Positions 48,281 to 60,467 of a stretch of 64,000 nucleotides of DNA are shown here, piece by piece. This DNA is from Congeria kusceri (Eukaryota; Mollusca; Bivalvia; Myida; Dreissenidae). A program made the translations under genes and the position numbers. Each line of letters opens with the position of its first letter. Position 1 is the first letter of the stretch. A model generated the notes under the pieces. It was given only the letters and a program-made list of their open reading frames with translations, did not search any database and was not told the DNA's origin. Where the stretch lies: positions 45,741,847 to 45,805,846 of the forward strand of contig CM051024.1 of NCBI GenBank assembly GCA_027627225.1, read 5' to 3'.

Positions 48281-49577
48281 CAACACCAGAATGCTCGGGT
48301 TTAAAGGTGCTTAAAATGGAAATAGTTTAATTCTCCCCATAATTATGATCGTCCTAAGTTTGAACACAGTAATCATAATTATGCTCTTAGTTATGAAGAT
48401 GTTGATGTCACATTATTCTAAAGTCTTTGGTTGAAGATGTTCACAAATATTCAGAAATGAATAAATATATCCTTGATGGAAACGCCATTGTAGTGTTCCA
48501 TTAATTAAATGCATAATTATGTCCTTGATATAGGCGCATTATTACGTTTTCCGTTAATGTACTGTGACAATAACGTATTGTTTGAAGAAACTTGCAACAT
48601 TATATTTTTGTTTAGGACTGTAAATGAACACAAATATAATGCAGTACACGAATCGCTTAACCAAGGACATTAACAGGTATTTCTATCGAAAATATCAGTA
48701 AAATGATTCCATAATACGAAAAATCTGTTTTAACGAAATGTTATTAATCTTTCATGATGTTTCATTTGTGTTAAAAATATTAGAAATATTCCACTGTGCT
48801 CTGCTAACGTTCAGCAGATGTATAACCATATCTGAAGACTTATTCCAGTATGACTAGTATATCTCAAATATGAAATATGTTGTGTTAAATTTCAGTCCTG
48901 ACAGCAACTGTGTCGCATGCGATGGAGAAATGACAAATGCAAGTACAGTTGGTTATAACAGCGATGATTCTGATTTCTGCAAACCCCGTATTGAAGTTAT
49001 TAGAACATTTAATTGCACAACAGATCCACACCGTCGTAAGGGGAACACAGGCTGCGTTGAATGGATGTCCATACTCTCCCGCTGTAACAGTCATCACATT
49101 GAATACGACCACTTGTATATTAATTCATTTTGTAAAGTGGTCAACATAATGAGCAACCATCGATAAAGTGCATCGTTTTTCATAAGGATTGTAAACGTGA
49201 ACGTATTTCCATGATGTCAAGTAGTGATAGAACACTGGTAACCGAATTGCTTCATCCATTTTGGAAAGTTGGAAGCATTGAATTAGTTTCATTGAAGGTT
49301 GTTCATAGTTTTAGCCGATATGTTCTTGTGAACCACTCTGAAAAAGGAAGGGAGCTTTAACCGATCACCAGAGACTGCAAGACCAAAAGCCATTGTTTGG
49401 ATTTCATTAAAACGAATTTAGACTGTATTATTTTATTGCTAGTGCTTTGTTGGTTAAAATCAAAGTCATCCCAAACTCAGGACAGCTTAAAACAAGATAC
49501 AGATGAAAGTTCTTTTAACAAACGTTTCCAATTAAATATTTTAAACAAACATTTATGGCAAAGTTATTTTTCGCCAG
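48281..49577 (+). other. Possible degenerate coding remnants upstream of the IAP gene
   Basis: Three adjoining plus-strand frames without a recognised domain: 48,870-49,166 (a 98-codon frame with cysteines), a frame running from about 49,133 to 49,360 (NEQPSIKCIVFHKDC to EKGREL), and 49,397-49,663 (NILNKHLWQSYFSPDVQ). A single-base shift would join the first two. They may be eroded exons of an unknown protein or of the IAP gene's 5' part. No function can be given. 48,281-48,860 holds nothing recognisable. Confidence 0.3.
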
Positions 49578-51973
49578 ATGTGCAGGACACCGTGTCACAG
49601 CTGTACCTTGACACAAAATACATTAGATACATCAGTAGCATCGAACGGCAACTTCAATCGTGACGGAATTAAAAGTCAGGATACGTCCGCAAGGAGCGAT
49701 TCATATTCAGATTATCCAAATGACAGAACACCAGGTCATGAAACCCATACAAAGACAGGGAAAGCACGTCGTACTGTTGCTAAGTTAAACGTGAAAATGG
49801 TGGACGAATGGGACAGATATAAAACATATGGAAAGTGTCCCAATGATGCACAGTGTAAACATATTTTCGAAACAACATTAGCAAAGCATGGATTTTTTTA
49901 CTTTAACCTAGAGAAGAATGTCAGCAAATGTTTTAGTTGTGGGCTTGAAATGAGAAAGTGGGAAGAGGATGAGTCAGTAATGGCTGCCCACCTTAGGTTA
50001 TCTCCGAATTGTGATTTTTCAAATGGAAAAGACGAGAAACACAATGAATCTACTAGAACTGAAGAAGCCAGTGGTGCATGCGGCGGTGAAGAAAACGTTA
50101 CCATTAAAACAAGCGACGAAACACCTGTCACCGAACATAAGGCCAACAAGAATGGTCATCAACGTTCTGAACAAGGGCAAAGGCATAGAACAGAAACACC
50201 GCAAGAAGAAAGGTCTTATCTCGATGAGACTCTCATCGGAAGTGCGTGGCATCCAGACCTGGCCAGCCGAGATAATCGCATTTTAACCTACCTAAACTGG
50301 GCCTTCTCACATGCTGTGTCGATAAATAGTCTGGTGGACGCAGGGCTTTACTATACAGGTACGTTAATAAGAAATGTTTTGCAACATATTACAGCAACTG
50401 GAGAGCAATATTGTACGAATACTCTATACAGTTATATGAATTTAATAAAAATGTCGATAGATAGCATAAGATTATACATATTGCATGCATATTTATACCA
50501 TAAACACATACCATATATAATATTCTTAATTTTGTAATTTATATCGTCATAATACTTGACTTTGCATATAGAACTCGAAGTTTGCATTCGTATGGTACAG
50601 TAAAATCAAGGTTACTACCCTTTATATATGTTCACACATCTGAGAAATCTGATAATTAGGTTAAGTTTGGAATTATGTTTATCGTTGTATATTTGTACAT
50701 ATACTATCATCAAGAATAGGTCTTTCTAGGCCTGTTATATGTTCTGTTTAATAATTCTCTGTATATTCATATAAGACTAAATGCTATTGCAAGTATTTGG
50801 TTTGAACAGCTGTATTTGGTGAAACGGTTTAATTATATAGACATTTTTTTTACATTTTCAGGCACTGGTGACGAAGTTCGCTGCTTTCATTGTGGCCTGG
50901 GCATGCGGAACTGGCAGCAAGGGGACGACCCCTGGATGGAGCATGCGCACTGGTTCCCTGACTGCGAGTACGTCAGGCAGCGCAGGGGCCAGGAATTCAT
51001 TGAAATGGTTCGCATGGGCTGAGCTTTTGAACGAGGTCTAGACATTATACCAAGTCATAGAACACTTCAGGTGAGCAAAGTTTTCATACAGAAATCTCTC
51101 GTAGTAATAAAAAAAATATTGTATTTCGGTATTTGTTTTATATCTTGGTATGTTTTTTTTTCTAAATGTAAATAATATATCATTAACAACATCATTGTCA
51201 TAACATGTTTATTGCTAATACGTAAACAGCGTCACTTTTTCATGTAGTGTTGTTTAGTTTAATATCACAACTTGTAGCTAGTGTTATTTATGAAAATGTA
51301 TTATTTATCACTTTTGTATGTTATATTGAGATTTATTAGCAGTACAAAATTTATGCTAAATATACCAGGGTAACACAAATGGATATACTCAAGAAGAACG
51401 ATATACTGAAACGCAGACGTTTTCCCGACATAGAGCCAACCCAAGGGCTCCACCATCGGACACCGTGACTGTCCAGATGCCTGATTTCTCGATGGTTGAC
51501 TCGGTTGCAGTCATGGGCTTTAACAAAGAGCATGCACTTCTCGCTCTGGGTCAGATTCGAAGAAATCATTCAGAAGGTATAATGTTGTAACGTGACTGAC
51601 CTTGCGGGGATTCTAATGCACGAAGTCAGAACGTTTGCAGATTGACTGATTCATTTCTAAATGCTGAGACAAAGGCAATCATATTTTACATTGTACATAT
51701 GAAATAAATGTACAGAATTATTACTTCATCTGCATCAGCAGTAGATACATAATTCCGTTTCAACAACTCAATGTCTGCTCTGTAAGGCTAGTGACCTAGT
51801 GAGCCCGAAGAATTAATAGAATATATCCTAGCCGTATCCGCAAGCAGACCCATCTGTCATAAACCCAGAGAGGTCTACAGATGGCAGTGAAGCAGCGAGG
51901 CCTAAAAAGCACAAGCAGAAAAAGAAGAAATCTAACGAAATCACGGACGGTGTTGCCAGCACTGAAACCCAAG
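49578..51973 (+). CDS. Inhibitor-of-apoptosis family protein (BIR-BIR-UBA), partial, with in-frame TGA
   Basis: The inferred exons are 49,578-50,358, 50,862-51,070, 51,369-51,576 and 51,881-51,973, all with GT-AG borders and matching phases. BIR1 is in exon 1: Cys-Phe-Ser-Cys at 49,929-49,940, His at 49,989 and Cys at 50,010, giving Cx2Cx16Hx6C. BIR2 begins with NRILTYLNW and AGLYYTG in exon 1. It finishes in exon 2 with CFHCG (50,882), EHAHWFPDC and again Cx2Cx16Hx6C. Exon 3 has a UBA-like helix pair with the MGF loop (SVAVMGFNKEHALLALGQIRRN). Exon 4 is lysine-rich. By family knowledge BIR modules bind zinc and caspases or IAP-binding motifs, and UBA binds ubiquitin. An in-frame TGA at 51,020-51,022 would end the protein right after BIR2, although the frame stays open through it to a good donor. 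The true start is unknown, and no RING exon is visible to the window end. It is either a short IAP isoform or a recent pseudogene. Confidence 0.8.
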
Positions 51974-52117
51974 GTTGGCATTATGAAGTACAAATATCAG
52001 TAAACCTTTTCCTATTTGCGAAATTATAGTAGGTAGGTGGGTGGGTTGGTGATTGGGTCGTAGGTAGGTAGGTAAGTTATTATATAAGAACATTGATATA
52101 ATTAACATGTGTTTTTA

Positions 52118-53233
52118 TGCCCCCACTTTAGAGTGATGAAACTTTGTAAGCATATTCATCTGCATCGGGGCTTGTTCATCTGGGTATTTTGGTGATTTTT
52201 TTCCGGCATAAGCGGAGTTATGGCTCTTTTTTGATAAAAATGTTTGAACTTGTGTCGCGCGTAATTTAAGATTTGCCCTTGTCCGTCGTCTGCCGGATAT
52301 TTGTGTCCTGCGTAAATCAAAAAGTTTAACTGCTAGAGTGATGAAACTTTGTAAGCATATTCATCTGCACCGGGGCTTGTTCATCTGGGTATTTTGGTGA
52401 ATTTTTTTCCGGCATAAGAGGAGTTATGGCTCTTTTTTGATAAAAATATTTGAACTTGCGTCGCGCGTAACTCAAAAATTATTACTGCTAGAGTGATGAA
52501 ACTTTATAAACATATTAATCAGCATCTGACCTTGTGCACCTGGGTATTTCGGTGAAGATTTTTCAGACATCAGCAGAGTTATGACCCTTTTTTAGAAAAA
52601 AAAGAAATTTTTGGACTTGTGTCGTGCGTGACTCAAAAAGTTTAACTGCTAGAGTGATTAAACTTTATAAACATATTTATCAGCATGCAAAGTTGTGCAT
52701 CTGGGTATGTTGGTGCATTTATTTCCGACATCAGCTCATTTATGGCCCTTTTTTAGAGAGACATTTTTGGACTTGTGTAGCGCGTAACTCAAAAAGTAAT
52801 ACTGCTGGAGTGATGAAACTTTATAAACATATTAATCGGCATGTGAACTTGTGCTACTGGGTATTTTGGTGGATTTTTGTTTCTACATCAGCGGAGTAAT
52901 GGTCCCTTTTTTTAAAGCAAAAAACGACATTTTTGACTTGTGTCGCGTGTAACTCAAAACGTATAAATGCTAGAGTGTTGAAACTTTATAAACATATTAA
53001 TCAGCATGTGAACTTGTGCACCTGGTTATTTTGGTGCAGTTTTTTTCTGACATCAGCGGAGTTATGGCCCTTTTTAAAGCAAAAATGACATTTTTGGACG
53101 TGTGTCACGCATAACTCATACATTATTATTGCTAGAGAGATGAACCTTTATATACATATTAATCAGCATGTGAACTTGTGCACCTGGGTATTTTGTGGAG
53201 TTATACGTTTTTGGATTTATGTCGCATGTAACT
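52118..53233 (-). repeat. Tandem array D2, about 165-bp unit, inverted relative to D1
   Basis: It begins with TTTTATGCCCCCACTTTAGAG and has about six units with CTAGAGTGATGAAACTTT, GTGCACCTGGGTATTTTGGT and GAGTTATGGCCCTTTTT. These are the reverse complement of the units at 30.4-31.2 kb. The element may continue the IAP gene's last intron if the gene extends further. Confidence 0.9.
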
Positions 53234-55712
53234 CAACAAGAGGGCCATGATGGCCCTAGGTCGCTCACCTGAGTTTAAGGCATAATGGCTAATAACAAGA
53301 GGGAAAAACGGCACTAAACGCCTTACCTGAGTATAAAGATCTGGGCCTTGTAATTTCAAATATTTGTTTAGTCTATATAAACCATGTGACCCACAGGGCA
53401 TGGCCACCTTGTACCCCAGGGGCATAATTTGAACAATATTTGTAGTGGACCACTTTTCAATGTTACATACCCAATATGATTACACTGGGCCTTGCGGTAT
53501 CAGAGGAGATTTTTCAAGTCATTTTGCTATTTAAATGTGTATAAACCATGTGACCCCCAGGGGGTGGCCAATTTTAACCCCAGGGACATGATTTGAACAA
53601 TCTTTGTAGATGACCACTCCACAATGTTTTAAGCAAAATATAAAACCTCTGGGCCTTACGGTTTCAACAAGGAAGATTTTTAAGGCCCACTTGCCATATA
53701 AGTCTATATAAATCATGTGACGCCCCGGGTCATGGCCACTTTTTACCCCAGGGTCATAATTTGAAATATCTTTGTGGAGGACCACTACACAATGTTACAT
53801 ATCACATACAAAAAAAATGCGATTTCAGGAGATTTTTAAGTCATTTGGCTATTTTTGACCAATGGGACACCATTTGAACAATCTTTGCTGCTGAGAGGAC
53901 CACTATAAAATGTCACATACCAAATATGAAACCTCTAGGCCGTGCAGTTTCAGAGGAGAAGATTTTTAAAGTCATCTTGCTATTTAAGTCCATATAAACC
54001 ATGTGAGCTCTGGGGTGTGGCCAGTTTTGACCCCAGGGGCATCATTTGAACAATCTTTGTAGAGGACCACTATACAATGTTAAATACCAAATATGAAACC
54101 ACTGGGCCTTGCAGTTTCAGAGGAGATTTTTAAAGCTATTTTGCTATTTAAGTCTATATAAACCATGTGACCCCTGGGGTGTGCCCAGTTTTGACCCCCG
54201 GGGCATCATTCGAACAATCTTTATAGAGAACCACTATACAATGTTTCCAACCAAATATGAAACTTCTGGGCCTTGTGGTTTTTGAGGAGAAGTTTTTCAA
54301 AGTCATTTTGCTATTTACGTTTATATGAACCATGTGAGTCCCGGGGTGTGGACAGTTTTGACCCTAAGGGCATCAACTGAACAAACTTTGTAGAGGACCA
54401 TTATACAATGTTACATACCAAATATGAAACCTCTGGGCCTTGCGGTTTCAGAGGAGGAGATTTTTAAAGTCATTGTACTATTTAAGTAAATATAAGCCAT
54501 GTGACCCTCGGGATGTGGCCAGTTTTGACCCCAGAGGCATAATTTGAATAATCTTTGTCGAGGACCACTATTCAATGTTACACACAAAATATGAAGCCTC
54601 TGCACCTTGCGGTTTCAGAGGAGAAGATTTTTAAAGTCATTTTGTTATTTCAGTATATATAAACAATGTGACCCCCGGGGTGTAGCCAGTTTTGACCCCA
54701 GGGGCATAATTTGAACAATCTTTGTAGAGGAGTGATTATACAATGTTACATACCAAATATAAAACCTCTGGGCCTTGCAGTTTCAGAGGAGAAGATTTGT
54801 AAGGCCCACTTGCCATTCAAGTTTATATAAATCATGTGACGCCACGGGTCATGGCCACTTTTTACCCCAGGGGCATAATTTGAACAATCTTTGTATAGGA
54901 CCACTTTACAATGTTACATATCAAGTACGAAAACACTGCGGTTTCAGAGGAGACTTTAAAGTCATTTTGCTATTTAAGTCTATACAAACCATGTGACCCC
55001 CGGGTGTGGCCAATTTTCACCCCAGGGGCATCATTTGAACAATCTTTGTAGAGGACCATTATACAATGTTACCAACCTAATATGAAACCTCTCGGCCTTG
55101 CAGTTTCAGGGGGGAAGATTTTTAAAGTCATTTTGCTATTTAAGTCTATATAAACCATGTGACCCCTGGGGTGTGGCCAGTTTTGACCCCATGGGCATCA
55201 ATTGAACAATCTTTGTAGAGGACCACTATACAATGTTACATACCAAATATGAAACCTCTAGGCCTTGCGGTTTCAGAGGAGATTTTTAAAGTCATTTTGC
55301 TATATAAGTCTATATAAACCATGTGACCCCTGGGGCGTGGCCAGTTTTGACCCCAGAGGCATCATTTGAACAATCTTAATAGAGGACCACTAGAGGATGT
55401 CAAATATCAAATATGAAAGCTCTGAGCCTTGCGGTTTCATAGAAGATTTTTTAAAGTTTTCACTTTTTAAATCTATTTTTAGCTCTGGTGACCTACATAT
55501 GCAGCGGACCAGAAAGATTTGAACAACTTTGAAAGAGGTCCACCCAAGGATCATTCCTGAGAAGTTTAGTGAAAATCTGCCAAGTGGTTTAGGAGATGTT
55601 GTTTGAATGAAAAGTTAACGATGCACGCACCCACGCCTCGCACGCACGCACGACGGACAACGGGCGATCACAAAAGCTCACCATGAGCACTTTGTGCTCA
55701 GGTGAGCTAAAA
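53234..55712 (+). repeat. Tandem array B4, about 13-14 units with both borders
   Basis: The longest B array in the window. It starts with AACAAGAGGGCCATGATGGC and GGTCGCTCACCTGAG, and ends with CACGACGGACAACGGGCGAT, AGCACTTTGTGCTCAGG and TGAGCTAAAAA. The CTCACCTGAG/CTCAGGTGAG border pair is inverted. Short frames are repeat artefacts. Confidence 0.93.
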
Positions 55713-56235
55713 ATCATAGAAGCGGAAATCCTGCTAACATGCACAACACCTCTTGGCAATCAAGCTTCCCATACACTTCATTGAAATCTGGCCAGTAGTT
55801 GCTAAGAAATAGCCCGGACAAGAAATTATGCATTATACTCAGATTTTTCAAAGTCCCATAACTCTGTGTAATCATTGAAGCGGAACGTTGAATTCCAGCC
55901 AGTGGTTGCTGAGATATAGCCCGGACAAGCAAATCAAGACTTGTGCACTACATACTAATTTCAGAAATCTTTAAAGTGCCATAACTCTTAGAAAAATCAT
56001 GGAACCGGAACGTCCCGGTAGTATGCACACTCCCTCTTGGTAATGAAGATTGAATTCCAGCCAGTAGTTTCTGTGAAATAGCCCGGACAAGAAAGTGGGA
56101 CGGACGGACGGACAGACAAAGCAGCGACTATAATTATGCTCCCCCTCAAAATACAAAACAGAGTTATGCGGAATGTTCACCCTGATACTGGAGTTGATGA
56201 CAAAGGTATATTCCAAGTTTCAAGTGTCGTAAAGT
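55713..56235 (+). repeat. Mixed repeat fragments
   Basis: Three short units with TCTGGCCAGTAGTTGCTAAG, GAAATAGCCCGGACAAG and CATAACTCT (55,720-56,095), as at 36.4 kb, are followed by GGACGGACGGACGGACAGAC. A family C piece (CAAAACAGAGTTATGCGGAA, 56,149-56,230) ends the stretch. Confidence 0.75.
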
Positions 56236-57305
56236 CGAGTGTATAGTTATGAGTTTCGAGATTTTTTTATAAAAATGATATTACAGACAGGTCACTGACT
56301 CAATAATTGTTCCTTACAATAAAAAATACTCTAATAATTCATTTGCTCTTAGTTTATTTTCTCGCCAACAGTCTTTCTAAGCTGTCCGCATTTTGATTTA
56401 TAATTGCGATGAATGCTCCCTGACATGTATTTTTATTTGGCACACATAGTATAAATGATTATCTATAACAAAACTGATAAACGCTCATATTCATCCTCGT
56501 CATTATTTTCTTAATACAATGTAACTTCTAGTAAATTTTGATTTGCCTGACAAATACTGTAAACATTATTTAGATTGAAAAATATCACCGATGAAAAATA
56601 TGAGGCAGTAAAATCAGTTAATTATACAGAAAAAAATTAATCTATCTTACACATATTTCATAGTTTCCAGGCACCTTATGATGCTCTGCATCATTGTTTT
56701 TCTTGTGAAATACTGATGTTTCTACAAAATTATCGTGTAGAGGCTATTCAATCTACAAATAGACATTGTTTTTATATAGACTATGAATAATATTATGTGC
56801 ATTGTATACTAAAATAAGTTAATCATGAAAAACGCTTCAAATATATATTTTGTTGTAATTGTAAAATGCTTAGTTTTACTTTGTATAGATAAACATACTG
56901 AGGTTGATGAGCAGATGAGTCTGACTTATTTGGGTTATTCAAATAGCACTGATTTAAAACATGGGCCAGTTCATCATTTCATTGCATTAACATGAAATAA
57001 TGATATTCTTTTTATTTATTTCAAATACAGAAACATTTCATACTACTGTTTCAGGAGCTAGCCACATGAAAATATGAGTTCGCTATTTGATAATGAAAAT
57101 TGTATTATTTATTTTATTTTAAATAATATCGAAAAATAATTCTAAATGTGTTTAGAATCTATAAAGAAATGAGACTGTTCATTTATAAACCAAATCAACA
57201 TATGCATCAGTTTTAAATATTCATTTTGGATATTCAATTTACATTCTTTACAAACATGTACAACATGTGCCGAATATCTTTTAAAAAAGATATCTCTTGT
57301 TATTA
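56236..57305 (+). repeat. Dispersed repeat, second copy of 28.1-29.4 kb
   Basis: The order of blocks (ATTTGGCACACATAGTATAA, AAATTTTGATTTGCCTGAC, TTGTATAGATAAACATACTG, CAGGAGCTAGCCACATGAAA, TATGCATCAGTTTTAAATAT) is that of 28,130-29,450, without the SINE. It is cut at about 57,305 by the next element. Confidence 0.85.
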
Positions 57306-58745
57306 TAGAAAACAACAGCAGATTATATTTTCAAATTGAATAAAATGATGCACAGATTGAGGTCTTGCACCAAGTTATGTCCAGCAAGACTGTATGACGA
57401 TTTTGCTAATATTTAAGGGAAGCGTCTCATGCTTCAGTTGGCGCCATATGAATATAGTGCTTACCCATCATGCACAGCACGAAATCACAGAGGTTAAAAA
57501 AAGTTGCGAGAAGCAACACCTGGTGGACACAATGGTACGCGGCATGTTTTAATATAAACTTAATTGTCCGTAACGTACGGAGAAATTTGGGAAACAAATT
57601 CTGTGGATCACATAATTACATTCTTAGTAATTATAGATCGATACTTTATATTTACAAACTTAAAGATTCGTAGCAAATATATAATTACCTTTCAGTTTCG
57701 CCTGTCCTCTGCACACATTTTAATAAAACTAATGGTATTTTTTGTCACTTTTACATTATCCTTTTGAATTTGTGCCAACTTTTGTTTGCATGACGGCATT
57801 TTTACGTCTTTCACAAATATAAGCAACAAATTAATCAAAGAAACTTTTTCTCGTATTATTGTCGGACGATAAAACACACAAGTACAAAAACAATATACAA
57901 TAAGATAATTTACTGTATGTCCAATGCACTGATCAGAACTGCTCTACATATGTAAGGTTTTGATTAGGAAAGTTTGAAAATAAAATAGAATCTGTAATGA
58001 AAACTTCTGTGTGGGGCCATCTTAAAAGGACACGTCCGGAAATATTTTGTAGGGGATAGTATTTTATTGACATTTGGGGCCCAAAAGGTATTGACAGGTA
58101 AGTCATATTTGACACGCATACCATTATACAACTTGGTTCCCTTGCACACCTCAAGTCTCTAGACACAGAACCCCACTACCGGTATTTGACCAGAAGTTAA
58201 GCTACTAAAGGTTTCGTCAATCAATTAAGAACATTTAAATAAAAATAAAATATCACCTAAATATATATTAGTTTCTACAAATAGGTACTATAAGTCCATT
58301 TTTCAGTGTCAATATTTGTAATTTACATTTTTGCAGTGCTAAAAGTATTTCTCAATTGTAATAATGAATCGTATTAATTTTTAAAAAATCAATCCATAAC
58401 GAACACGGATAGTGAGAGGGGGAATGCCCAATCTAGGAGTTGACATTATGTATCATTATGGTAATGATATACACATCATCAATTAGGCCTAAATGTCACC
58501 ACTTTGGTCGGTTTAAGAATCACCAGGTGTCGCTTCTCGCAACTAACCTGTGTGATTTCGCGCTGTGCATGATGGGTAAGCACTATATTCATATGGCGCC
58601 AACTGGAGCATGAGACGCTTCTCTTAAACATTAGCAAAATCATCATACAGTCAGAGTCTTGTATGACGTAACTTGGTGCAAGTAACTCAATCTGTGCATA
58701 GTTTAATTCAATTTGAAAATATAATCCGCTGTTGTTTTCAATAAT
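57306..58745. mobile_element. 1.44-kb element with about 220-bp TIRs
   Basis: The left arm 57,306-57,525 (GAAAACAACAGCAGATTATA to AGAAGCAACACCTGGTG) is the inverse of the right arm 58,521-58,745 (CACCAGGTGTCGCTTCTCGC to TGTTGTTTTCAATAATA), with scattered mismatches. The 1-kb centre has no frame above 78 codons. The element sits exactly where the 29.4-kb copy of the surrounding repeat continues with TAGCTCTAGTGG. No target duplication could be fixed. Confidence 0.85.
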
Positions 58746-59370
58746 AAACAAGTTTTTATCTCTATTTGCTCACTTGTACATAGTGTACGAAAGTGAAAGT
58801 ATAAACTGCGTGACAATGCAAGTAAAACGCATTTTATTGCACGAACAGGTATAAACACAATGCTTTGAGCGTTTAAAGTTAATAATGATGATATAGTTAT
58901 CATGGTTAAACATGGTTTTAATAAAAATATACGGAAACTGTCCTTGTTTGGAAATTGTTTCATACATCCGCGGACTATATCTCAGTGTATGTACCATTTA
59001 GCCAAATAGGGATAGTTATCAGTTCCCAGTATAGAGGTTAGATGAAAGCAGCGACGTTACACTCTATGTATAGAATGACAGTAATCGCTGAAATCAAATC
59101 GCTTAGGAACGTGTGTTGGCAATAAATCGAGCACAGTAATCGACTTAATCAAATCAAATCAATTAGAAAAGCATATGTGCAATAAATCGAGCACAGTCAG
59201 AGCGATAATAACCATTCTATACATTCCATTCTATACATAGAAGATGTGTCTTGCAGCTGAGACAGCATCCGGCTGGCCGTGGCTGAAGAAAGAGAAGACC
59301 TGGAAGCCAACTGCTGACACATAGTGGCTGATCAACACTACCGACCCGCTGCCCCAAGAGTGACATGGGA
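58746..59370. other. Non-coding stretch with a small duplication
   Basis: The segment CAATAAATCGAGCACAGT together with AATCAAATC occurs twice (about 59,095-59,139 and 59,150-59,200). 59,255-59,360 (GCAGCTGAGACAGCATCCGG, TACCGACCCGCTGCCCCAAG) resembles the C-terminal end of a retroelement frame, but it is too short and broken to assign. Confidence 0.4.
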
Positions 59371-60160
59371 TTAAAAGGGAAAAAAGTGTGGCATTAAATT
59401 ACTAACATAATATGTTTGTTTCTATGCAATTTTGCATATTTGCATTTAAGAAAGTGTCCATCAAATGAACTTTTCTCCACTGGACATGATATCATTTTTT
59501 TGGAAAATAATGATCAAATGCAAGATGGATGAAAATGTTCTTTGAATGGTTACTCATGGATAAATGTGAAATTGAAAATGTAAGATTTAATATATTGTGT
59601 TGATATTATTTTTTTATTTTAGAGCTCAGTACAAGTGTCAGCAATGAAGGACAGTTTTAAACTAGGGCTATTACTGATCAAGAACTGTAGAAAATATGTC
59701 AGGAATACAAAACTTTAACTAAAATTCTATGTTTAGCTCTAGTGGCCATTTTGTGCAGTGAGGCGGAACCATTTGAATAAGTTTGGTAGAGGAACACTAA
59801 ACAAACATTTATGTAAAATTATTTGAAAATCTAGCCACAGGTTTAGAAGAAAATGGCATTTAGACATAATTCTGTTTTTAGCTCTGGCGGCCATCTTTTG
59901 CAGTGAAGCGGAACCATTTTCACAGGTTTTGTAGAAGACCATCCAAGGAACATTTCTGTAAAGTTTCATGAAGATTGACAAAGAACTTTTGAAAATATGA
60001 CAGGAATACAAAACTCTAAACGCACATCGCAACGCCCACCCGCCTGCCCAACCGCCCATCGCAACGCCCACCCGCCTGCCCAACCGCCCGCCCAACCGAC
60101 CAGTTTTCGCTAATGAATAAGCCAAGATTTTTTGCTAAAAAATCCGGCTAAAAACTAACA
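59371..60160 (+). repeat. Dispersed repeat, second copy of 26.9-27.3 and 29.5-30.2 kb blocks
   Basis: 59,371-59,665 matches 26,940-27,240. 59,690-60,155 matches the TAGCTCTAGTGGCCATTT units, the GCCCACCCGCCTGCCCAACC block (duplicated) and the TCCGGCTAAAAA end of 29.5-30.3 kb. Here the two blocks adjoin; at 27-30 kb they are separated by about 2.2 kb. Confidence 0.85.
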
Positions 60161-60467
60161 TTGACAAGCAATTCTCCCATTGTATTATTTTTCCATGGTA
60201 TATAAAATACCATGGGTTTCGACGATGGTAGTTCACAAGCAGTGCAACGACTGTAATCTCACACATTTCCAGTTCGAATTGAGCATGCAACCTATATTTG
60301 ATGGACAATAAAATACTTCCAGTGAAGGTACTCTGAACTATCCCTTTGTTTGAAGACGAGGCAATCTTATATATGTATATTTTTGAAAATTGGATTTTTT
60401 TTTTTATCACAAATGGTCCCAAACTTTTACCACAAACAGCCCAGAATATACTTTGTTGTAAAATAAA

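Noticed and set aside
49898..50286. Frames on either strand over BIR1
   Set aside because: Shadows of the IAP exon; the zinc-ligand spacing is only found in the chosen frame.
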